From an uncultured Lachnospiraceae bacterium (GTDB lineage: Bacteria; Bacillota; Clostridia; Lachnospirales; Lachnospiraceae), in contig USKC01000074.1 in the NCBI GenBank assembly GCA_900555195.1, positions 1 to 11,172 of the forward strand: 11,172 bases of DNA, read 5' to 3'. Both the position numbers and the translations under genes were made by a program. Positions 6,260-11,172 of the stretch are shown piece after piece. The notes beneath the pieces were generated by a model, which searched no databases, had not been told where the DNA came from, and saw only the letters and a list, made by a program, of their open reading frames with translations. Position 1 is the first letter of the stretch. Each line of letters starts with the position of its first letter.

Positions 6260-7123
6260 ATGGACAATAACAGGATGCTGCTGAAAAACTGCCCGATCAG
6301 CTGTTTTGCGGATGAGATCGATCCGAAGATCGACAAACAGCTGGCGCTCCTTGAAGAACTGGGAATCAGCTGGATTGAGATGAGAAGCGGGGACGGAAAA
6401 GGGGTGGCAGAGTATACGCAGCAGGACGCCGAGGCGCTGAAAAAACGCCTGGAAGAACGAAAGATCCGCGTCTCCGCCGTGGGTTCCCCCATTGGGAAGA
6501 TCGATATCACCGAGGCGTTTGAACCGCACTTTGAGACCTTTTGCAATATAGTCAGGCTGGCTCAGATATGGGAGACACCATACATCCGCTGTTTCAGCTT
6601 TTTTATCCCGGAAGGGGCCGATCCGGCCATCTTCAGGGACGAGGTGCTCCGCCGGATCGAACGCATGGTGGAACTGGCGTCAAAGGAGAAGCTGACCCTT
6701 CTGCACGAGAACGAAAAGGGCATCTATGGAGACAACGCGGCCCGCTGCCTGGATCTGATGCAGAATTTCTATGGGGACGCATACAAGGCGACCTTTGATT
6801 TCGCCAACTATATCCAATGCGGCCAGGATACCATGGAAGCCTATGAAATGCTGAAAGACTATATTGAATACATCCACATCAAAGACGCCCTTGCGTTAAG
6901 CGGCCAGGTGGTCCCGGCCGGAGAAGGAGACGGCCATGTCCGCGATATCCTCACGCTGCTGGATGAGAGAGGCTTTAAGGGCTTTCTGAGCCTGGAACCC
7001 CATCTGGCCGATTTTGCGGGCCTTTCTCAGCTGGAAAAAGAGGCAGCAGTGCGCGGAAGGAGCGACACCGAGGCCGCATTCGTCACAGCCTACCAGGCCC
7101 TGTGCGGCATCCTCGCGCAGTGA
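6260..7123 (+). CDS. TIM-barrel sugar phosphate isomerase/epimerase-family protein (HENE subtype)
   Basis: Xylose-isomerase-like TIM barrel of 287 residues, the usual length for the superfamily. The expected metal ligands are visible at the ends of strands 5 to 8: LLHENE (E150), TFDFANY (D180), YIHIKDA (H206) and LSLEPHL (E246); PAGEGDGHV (219-227) is the typical loop after strand 7. This complete Glu/Asp/His/Glu set suggests an active divalent-metal enzyme that enolises a keto-sugar. The ATG at 6260 follows AGAGGA (6248-6253) by 6 nt; an in-frame ATG at 6131 would overlap the preceding gene by 43 nt and adds a basic non-family leader, so it is rejected. It is the last gene of the operon; no promoter is evident in the 86-nt gap before it. 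It differs from the first isomerase in its strand-5 motif (HENE against YHNH), so the two probably catalyse different steps. Confidence 0.88.
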   Translation: MDNNRMLLKNCPISCFADEIDPKIDKQLALLEELGISWIEMRSGDGKGVAEYTQQDAEALKKRLEERKIRVSAVGSPIGKIDITEAFEPHFETFCNIVRLAQIWETPYIRCFSFFIPEGADPAIFRDEVLRRIERMVELASKEKLTLLHENEKGIYGDNAARCLDLMQNFYGDAYKATFDFANYIQCGQDTMEAYEMLKDYIEYIHIKDALALSGQVVPAGEGDGHVRDILTLLDERGFKGFLSLEPHLADFAGLSQLEKEAAVRGRSDTEAAFVTAYQALCGILAQ

Positions 7124-7226
7124 GAACGTGTCTCAGGAAAGAAGGGGCCTGCCCTATGGAGGTGGCCTGAAGGAAGGAGCGCAGACAAAGCGGCAAGCCC
7201 CCGGCCGGACACGTCTCCTTCTTTCC
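7122..7226 (+). other. Structured 3' region after the sugar operon with crossing complementary segments
   Basis: Several long complementary pairs occur right after the last operon gene. GAGAACGTGTC (7122-7132) pairs with GACACGTCTC (7208-7217) with one bulged A. GGAAAGAAGG (7136-7145) pairs perfectly with CCTTCTTTCC (7217-7226). GGGGCCTGCC (7144-7153) pairs with GGCAAGCCCC (7192-7201) with one mismatch. The first two helices interleave, which would be a pseudoknot; the second and third nest to make a long bent hairpin. No U-run follows on the plus strand, so it is not a classic terminator, although it is where the sugar operon should end. A Rho-dependent end, a stabilising 3' structure or a small RNA are options. 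Confidence 0.35.
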
Positions 7227-7262
7227 CACCAAAAAACCCAAAGGTTCTTTCTCCCTCCCCCC

Positions 7263-7291
7263 TTGACACTTTCGTCGGACGGAAGTAGGAT
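7263..7291 (+). promoter_or_regulatory. Strong predicted promoter of the Ech hydrogenase operon
   Basis: Perfect TTGACA -35 box (7263-7268), 17-bp spacer, TAGGAT -10 box (7286-7291, 4/6). Transcription would start near 7298, about 45 nt before echA. It is preceded by an unbroken run of 20 pyrimidines (7245-7264). The quality of the -35 suggests constitutive or high basal expression, separate from the AraC-controlled operon upstream. No operator is obvious. Confidence 0.7.
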
Positions 7292-7316
7292 AAATAAGGA
7301 TTGCCAAGGATCCAAT

Positions 7317-7355
7317 ATGAAGAAAGTGGGGGTATTTGCACCATGGAAATTATAG
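7317..7355 (+). CDS. Short upstream ORF overlapping the echA start (leader peptide candidate)
   Basis: Twelve codons encoding MKKVGVFAPWKL, then TAG. AAGGA (7306-7310) stands 6 nt before its ATG, a better ribosome binding site than that of echA, whose ATG at 7343 has only a distant GTGGGGG. The ORF runs out of frame through the echA start and stops at 7353-7355, 10 nt inside it. Terminating ribosomes could re-initiate at the echA ATG, so translational coupling is the likely role. The peptide resembles no known leader and has no run of a regulatory amino acid. It could also be chance. Confidence 0.4.
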   Translation: MKKVGVFAPWKL

Positions 7356-9271
7356 GATTCCTTATTCTTTTTCCATTTTTAGCTGCTTTCATTATGTCGT
7401 GTATGCGTAGAAGCGGACTGATACGAAGGACGGTTCAGTTTACTTTTTGCGGCGTCATAGTGATAGCAGTTATTTTATTTTCAGTTATGAACATGATCGG
7501 GGGAAAAACGGTGGCGTATCTGCCGAATACACATCTCATCGACATGTTCATGCTGGCAGTGGAATGGGGATTGGTAGTGCTTGTTTTCTATTACAGCTTT
7601 AAGTATAGAAAGTACTATTGCGCGCTTCTGTCCATTGCGCAGACGGGTCTGATGACCTGGCTGGAACTTTTCGGAAGGGCCAGTATTGAGGCCAACCATA
7701 TCTTGGCGGACAAGCTGACTGTGGCCATGAGCCTGATTGTGGGGATTGTGGGATGCCTGATCTGCGTTTATGCTATCGGGTATATGAAGGATTATAACCG
7801 GCACCATTTGGACTATAAGGACAGGAGATACTTCTTTTTTGCTATGCTCTTCCTGTTTCTGGGCGCTATGATGGGGCTGATTTTTTCCAGCAATCTGATC
7901 TGGATCTATTTCTTCTGGGAGATCACAAGCATTTGTTCCTTCCTGCTGATCGGTTATAACCAGACGGAGGAAGCGATGGCCAATTCTTTTAAAGCATTGT
8001 GGATGAACCTGCTTGGAGGACTCGGCTTTGCGGTGGCGATTGTCTATAGCACCACGCAGCTTCAGATAATTAATATTCAGGATCTGGTCACGTTTGCTAC
8101 CAGCGGTGAACAGGGAGCGCAACTGGCGCTGATCCCGGTGGTATTCCTGGCCTTTGCGGGCCTTACCAAGAGTGCGCAGCTTCCATTCTCGGGTTGGCTT
8201 CTGGGAGCTATGGTTGCTCCCACCCCGACGAGCGCCCTGCTGCATTCCGCCACGATGGTGAAGGCAGGGGTTTATCTGCTGATCCGCCTTGCTCCGGCGC
8301 TTGAGGGAACCACAGCTGGACTGATGGTGACCACGGTGGGGGGCTTTACTTTCCTGGTTACGTCCATGTTGGCGATTTCACAGGATGATGGCAAGAAGAT
8401 TCTGGCCTATTCCACCATATCCAATCTGGGGCTGATCACTGCCTGTGCAGGCGTGGGCATGCATGAAGCGGTGTGGGCAGGGATCCTTTTGATGATGTTC
8501 CATGCGGTGTCAAAGTCCTTGATGTTCTTGTCCGTGGGGGCAGTGGAGAACTGTACGGGAAGCAGAAATGCGGAGGATATGCACGGCCTGATCGTGAAAC
8601 TCCCCGGCTTGGCATATGTGATGATTATCGGTATTGCGGGCATGTTCCTCGCGCCCTTTGGCATGTTGATTTCCAAATGGGCGGCCCTGAAAGCATATGT
8701 GGATTCGGGAAGCATCCTGCTGGTTATCTTTCTGGTGTTCGGAAGCGCCACGACCCTTTTCTACTGGACTAAATGGCTTGGGACCTTGGTGGCGGTTCAC
8801 CATCATTCGGAACGGCTGAAAAATGTGACCAAAAAAAGTGAGTGGACAGCCCTGCTCAGTTTGAGCGTGCTTATGATTGCACTGTGCATTTCTTTTCCGC
8901 TGGTATCCTCATACCTGATAGAGCCGTTTTTGATGGAGATGTATCATACCTATGTTCCGAACCTGATTGGTATCGGAAATCTGTACATTATGATCATGAT
9001 GCTGTGTACGATTCTGATTCTGCCCCTGGCTGTGCGGATATTGACCCTGGGAAAGAAAAACAAGCTGGTGATGTCCTATATGGGCGGTGCGAATGCAGGG
9101 GATGATAGAAACTTTACAGACTCCTTTGGAGAGGAAAAACGAATGTATCTGGCCAGCTGGTATATGCCGGATTATTTCAGTGAAAGCAAGCTGCTTCTGC
9201 CGTCCATCGTATTTGCGGCCGGGGCTCTGATCATTCTTTTGATTCTGACGATAGGGGGTGCAGTGGCATGA
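7343..9271 (+). CDS. echA: Ech-type hydrogenase subunit A, NuoL/MrpA-like proton or sodium translocating subunit
   Basis: Large antiporter-like integral membrane subunit (642 residues, about 14-16 helices) of a group 4 membrane-bound NiFe hydrogenase; it carries the ion-pumping path. The residues of the Mrp/NuoL core are all present: FFWEITSICSFLLIGY with E193 (helix 5), GLTKSAQLPFSGWL with K276 (helix 7), SALLHSATMVKAGVYL with H301 and K307 (helix 8), FHAVSKSLMFL with K390 and PFGMLISKW with K444 (helix 12). The 83-residue E-to-K and 25-residue K-to-H spacings agree with the NuoL family. After the core come more helices and a cytoplasmic loop around 580-610, as in EchA/HyfB-like proteins. 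The ATG at 7343 is chosen over an in-frame TTG at 7301 because that start has no usable spacing to a ribosome binding site; its own site is weak, see the overlapping short ORF. Its stop overlaps the next start (ATGA). Confidence 0.9.
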   Translation: MEIIGFLILFPFLAAFIMSCMRRSGLIRRTVQFTFCGVIVIAVILFSVMNMIGGKTVAYLPNTHLIDMFMLAVEWGLVVLVFYYSFKYRKYYCALLSIAQTGLMTWLELFGRASIEANHILADKLTVAMSLIVGIVGCLICVYAIGYMKDYNRHHLDYKDRRYFFFAMLFLFLGAMMGLIFSSNLIWIYFFWEITSICSFLLIGYNQTEEAMANSFKALWMNLLGGLGFAVAIVYSTTQLQIINIQDLVTFATSGEQGAQLALIPVVFLAFAGLTKSAQLPFSGWLLGAMVAPTPTSALLHSATMVKAGVYLLIRLAPALEGTTAGLMVTTVGGFTFLVTSMLAISQDDGKKILAYSTISNLGLITACAGVGMHEAVWAGILLMMFHAVSKSLMFLSVGAVENCTGSRNAEDMHGLIVKLPGLAYVMIIGIAGMFLAPFGMLISKWAALKAYVDSGSILLVIFLVFGSATTLFYWTKWLGTLVAVHHHSERLKNVTKKSEWTALLSLSVLMIALCISFPLVSSYLIEPFLMEMYHTYVPNLIGIGNLYIMIMMLCTILILPLAVRILTLGKKNKLVMSYMGGANAGDDRNFTDSFGEEKRMYLASWYMPDYFSESKLLLPSIVFAAGALIILLILTIGGAVA

Positions 9272-10134
9272 CAGCTTCCTTCATACTCGCAATCGTATAT
9301 ATTATAGGCGCTCCGTTCCTGGGGGCTCTGCTGGAAGGCGTTGACCGTAAAGTGGCTGCACGCATGCAGGGGAGGAAAGGGCCTTCCGTCCTGCAGCCCA
9401 TTTATGATATTCATAAGCTGTTCTGTAAGCAGTCGGTGGTGGTAAACAGCGTGCAGGATTTCCTGGTGTGTGGTTTCCTAGTTTTTGTGGTGTTTACAGG
9501 AACGCTTTTCTTCTGGGGCGGGGATATCCTGTTGGTATTCTTTGCGCTGACGCTTGCAGGAATCTTTTTTATCATGTCTGCCTGTTCCGCCAACGCGCCT
9601 TACAGTTCTATGGGTGCGCAGAGAGAACTGATGCAGATGATGGCTTATGAACCGATGATCCTGCTCACTGCGATTGGTTTCTATATCGCTACAGGCAGCT
9701 TTTCCGTTAGGACGATTTCGGAAAGCAATGTATCTGCGATCCTATATTTGCCTGGGTTTTTTATCGGATTTTTGTTCATTCTCACGATCAAATTCCGGAA
9801 GTCTCCCTTTGACATCAGCACCTCCCATCATGCGCACCAGGAGATGGTCAGGGGCCTGACCACGGAATTGTCCGGCAACATCCTGGCATTGGTGACGCTG
9901 TCCCATTGGTATGAAAATGTATTTCTCCTGGGAGTGGTGGGGCTATTCATCATCAATTCCAGTTGGGTGAGCATTCCTGCGGCGATTCTGGTCTGTCTGG
10001 CGGCATTCCTACTGGAGACGTTGATTGACAATGTATATCCAAGGGTGAAATGGCAGGAAATGCTGAAATGGACATGGATCGTAACTCTGGCGGCCGGTGG
10101 GATCAATCTGATGATTGTGATGCTGATTGGATGA
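9268..10134 (+). CDS. echB: Ech-type hydrogenase subunit B, NuoH/HycD-like membrane anchor
   Basis: Membrane subunit of 288 residues with about 8 helices, joining the soluble hydrogenase arm to the ion-pumping subunit. Family signatures are clear: EGVDRKVAARMQGRKGP (23-39) after helix 1, GAQRELMQMMAYEP (116-129) and KSPFDISTSHHAHQEMVRG (178-196) with E200 nearby. These acidic and basic loop residues form the channel that links redox chemistry to translocation in NuoH and EchB. Length matches EchB/HycD rather than the longer NuoH. It overlaps echA by 4 nt (ATGA), indicating translational coupling, but is followed by an unusually long 102-nt gap before echC. Confidence 0.93.
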   Translation: MTASFILAIVYIIGAPFLGALLEGVDRKVAARMQGRKGPSVLQPIYDIHKLFCKQSVVVNSVQDFLVCGFLVFVVFTGTLFFWGGDILLVFFALTLAGIFFIMSACSANAPYSSMGAQRELMQMMAYEPMILLTAIGFYIATGSFSVRTISESNVSAILYLPGFFIGFLFILTIKFRKSPFDISTSHHAHQEMVRGLTTELSGNILALVTLSHWYENVFLLGVVGLFIINSSWVSIPAAILVCLAAFLLETLIDNVYPRVKWQEMLKWTWIVTLAAGGINLMIVMLIG

Positions 10135-10149
10135 TCAGATAAAAATGGT

Positions 10150-10230
10150 AAGCGGTTCGCTTCGTCCAAGTGGCTGTAGGGCGGATCGGGCGGTATACTT
10201 TGCGCGGTAGAAACGCGCAGATAGGAGAGA
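10150..10230 (+). promoter_or_regulatory. Hairpins and possible internal promoter in the echB-echC gap
   Basis: AAGCG-GTT-CGCTT (10150-10162) is a small perfect hairpin. A stronger one pairs TTTGCGCG (10199-10206) with CGCGCAGA (10214-10221) around GTAGAAA, with one U/G pair, and ends 2 nt before the GGAG of echC (10224-10227, 9 nt from the ATG at 10237). TATACT at 10194-10199 is a 5/6 -10 match but has no good -35 at 16-18 bp. The gap could set subunit stoichiometry by RNA cleavage or internal initiation; this is inference. Confidence 0.35.
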
Positions 10231-10236
10231 AAGTTC

Positions 10237-10692
10237 ATGAAGGTTTCAAATTCGCCGTGGCTGCTGCATTATGACGGCTCCAGTTGTAACGGCTGTGATA
10301 TAGAAGTGCTTGCTTGTTTGACTCCGGTATATGATGCGGAACGTTTCGGCGTGATTAATACGGGCAATCCCAAGCATGCGGATATTTTCCTCATTACTGG
10401 AGGGATCAATGAACAGAATAAGCCAGTGGTACAGCAGCTGTATTCTCAAATGCCTTCCCCCAAGGTTGTGGTGGCAGTGGGAATCTGTGCCTGCAACGGA
10501 GGAATTTTTAAAGAGTGCTATAACATCATCGGAGGGGTAGATACGATCATTCCGGTGGATATTTATGTCCCTGGCTGTGCTGCAAGGCCGGAAGCGATTC
10601 TGGATGGGATCGTAAAGGCGGTGGCGCTTCTGGATGAAAAGAAAAAGAAGATGGCCGAAGAGAAAAAGGGTTCAAAGGAAGGAAAGGAGTAG
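10237..10692 (+). CDS. echC: Ech-type hydrogenase small subunit C, NuoB/HycG-like, proximal 4Fe-4S protein
   Basis: NiFe hydrogenase small subunit (151 residues) that carries the single proximal [4Fe-4S] cluster passing electrons between the ferredoxin-like subunit and the NiFe site. The ligands are visible: DGSSCNGCDIE (C17 and C20), GICACNGG (C84) and YVPGCAARPE (C114). The CxxC spacing is that of group 4 hydrogenases, whereas complex I NuoB has adjacent cysteines. Additional cysteines (27, 86, 94) are present. There is no Tat signal, as expected for this cytoplasm-facing class. The last 20 or so residues are a Lys/Glu-rich tail beyond the fold. The stop is 4 nt before the next start. Confidence 0.93.
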   Translation: MKVSNSPWLLHYDGSSCNGCDIEVLACLTPVYDAERFGVINTGNPKHADIFLITGGINEQNKPVVQQLYSQMPSPKVVVAVGICACNGGIFKECYNIIGGVDTIIPVDIYVPGCAARPEAILDGIVKAVALLDEKKKKMAEEKKGSKEGKE

Positions 10693-10696
10693 GAGA

Positions 10697-11035
10697 ATGC
10701 TGGATGGAGAAATCATGCAGGTGGATGTGGAAAACCTGGTAACGGAAGTGCTGAAACTGAAGCATAGAGATTACCGGCTCATTCAGATCTGTGCTGCAAA
10801 GGCGAAAGAAGGGTTTGAGGTAACCTATTCCTTTGGAAAAGAATATAAAATGGTGGGACTGAGGCTGTGCATTGCGCCGGGTACTGAGATCGTAAGTATC
10901 AGCGATATCTATGCCCCCGCATTTTTATATGAGAACGAGATCCATGATCTGTTTGGGATCTCTGTTAAGATGATTTCTTTGGATTATCATGGAAAACTGT
11001 ACCGTATCAAGAAAGAGGCGCCATTTAGCGAATAA
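10697..11035 (+). CDS. echD: Ech-type hydrogenase subunit D, NuoC-like (30 kDa subunit family)
   Basis: Short NuoC-like protein of 112 residues that docks against the large subunit in the soluble arm. The family signature ENEIHDLFGI (79-88) is present, preceded by SISDIYAPAFLYE. The length is in keeping with EchD and far below that of NuoC, since the N-terminal and C-terminal extensions are missing. The start at 10697 follows AAAGGAG (10683-10689) by 7 nt, a site located inside the end of echC, so the two genes are tightly coupled. An in-frame ATG at 10634 lies inside echC and would add a 21-residue Arg/Lys-rich stretch, so it is rejected; an internal ATG at codon 7 is a weaker alternative. 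Confidence 0.88.
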   Translation: MLDGEIMQVDVENLVTEVLKLKHRDYRLIQICAAKAKEGFEVTYSFGKEYKMVGLRLCIAPGTEIVSISDIYAPAFLYENEIHDLFGISVKMISLDYHGKLYRIKKEAPFSE

Positions 11036-11062
11036 GATGTCAGGAACGAGGAGAAGAAGCAT

Positions 11063-11172
11063 ATGTCCACAAGAAGTATCGTCCCATTTGGACCGCAGCA
11101 TCCGGTTCTGCCGGAGCCGATCCATTTGGATTTGGTTTTAGAGGATGAAAAAGTAGTTGAAGCGGTACCTTC
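11063..11172 (+). CDS. echE: Ech-type hydrogenase large subunit E, NuoD-like, NiFe catalytic subunit (5' part only)
   Basis: The first 36 codons of the large subunit, cut by the window end. The N-terminal motif IVPFGPQHPVLPEPIHLDL (6-24) followed by EDEKVVEA (27-34) is the conserved opening of group 4 hydrogenase large subunits and NuoD homologues. The PEP-x-HL-x-L form is usual for Ech. The CxxC pairs that bind the NiFe centre lie beyond the window, so catalytic competence cannot be checked here. GAGGAG (11048-11053) stands 9 nt before the ATG, and echD ends 27 nt upstream. An echF-like 2[4Fe-4S] protein is expected next. Confidence 0.88.
   Translation, partial: MSTRSIVPFGPQHPVLPEPIHLDLVLEDEKVVEAVP

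Noticed and set aside
7231..7250. A-run and AACCC/GGTT segments considered as a minus-strand terminator
   Set aside because: The stem is only 4 bp and no minus-strand gene ends here.
7245..7264. Twenty-base pyrimidine run just upstream of the Ech -35 box, considered as a G-quadruplex on the minus strand
   Set aside because: The complementary strand has too few separate G-runs for a quadruplex; the run may simply be local base bias.

Overview
The window looks like chromosome of an anaerobic, fermentative member of the Bacillota (class Clostridia, probably a Lachnospiraceae-type gut organism). The grounds are strong AGGAGG-type ribosome binding sites, a base composition near 50% G+C, compact operons, Gfo/Idh/MocA plus TIM-barrel isomerase gene sets, and an energy-converting (Ech-type) hydrogenase operon. 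The taxonomic call is inference; no rRNA or marker gene is present.

Left part (1-1810): a plus-strand dihydrodiol/xylose-dehydrogenase-like oxidoreductase (219-1220) behind a good promoter faces a small minus-strand four-helix membrane protein of unknown function (1301-1810). A hairpin and one copy of a short palindromic repeat lie in the convergent gap.

Middle part (1917-7123): a minus-strand AraC-family regulator (1917-2798) is divergent from a four-gene plus-strand operon: TIM-barrel isomerase (3052), Gfo/Idh/MocA dehydrogenase (3891), a second Gfo/Idh/MocA dehydrogenase (5157) and a second TIM-barrel isomerase (6260). The divergent promoter region holds two exact 10-bp direct repeats spaced 21 bp apart, as expected for AraC-type operators. 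Two dehydrogenases plus two metal-dependent isomerase/lyase-type enzymes, with no kinase, suggest oxidation of a sugar, cyclitol or glycoside to a keto intermediate followed by epimerisation, elimination or cleavage. This resembles the 3-keto-glycoside logic of E. coli YcjQRS and of gut C-deglycosylation clusters. The substrate cannot be read from the sequence.

Right part (7263-11172): a near-consensus promoter drives an operon with the order of echABCDE: a NuoL-like antiporter subunit, a NuoH-like membrane anchor, a NuoB-like FeS small subunit, a NuoC-like subunit and the start of the NuoD-like NiFe large subunit, which is cut by the window end. Together these form a membrane-bound hydrogenase that couples ferredoxin-dependent H2 production or uptake to ion translocation. 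Less ordinary features are a 12-codon upstream ORF overlapping the echA start, an untypical 102-nt gap with hairpins between echB and echC, and long crossing complementary segments between the sugar operon and the Ech promoter.

No tRNA, rRNA, CRISPR array, IS element or phage gene was seen. No gene-free stretch exceeds 300 bases.
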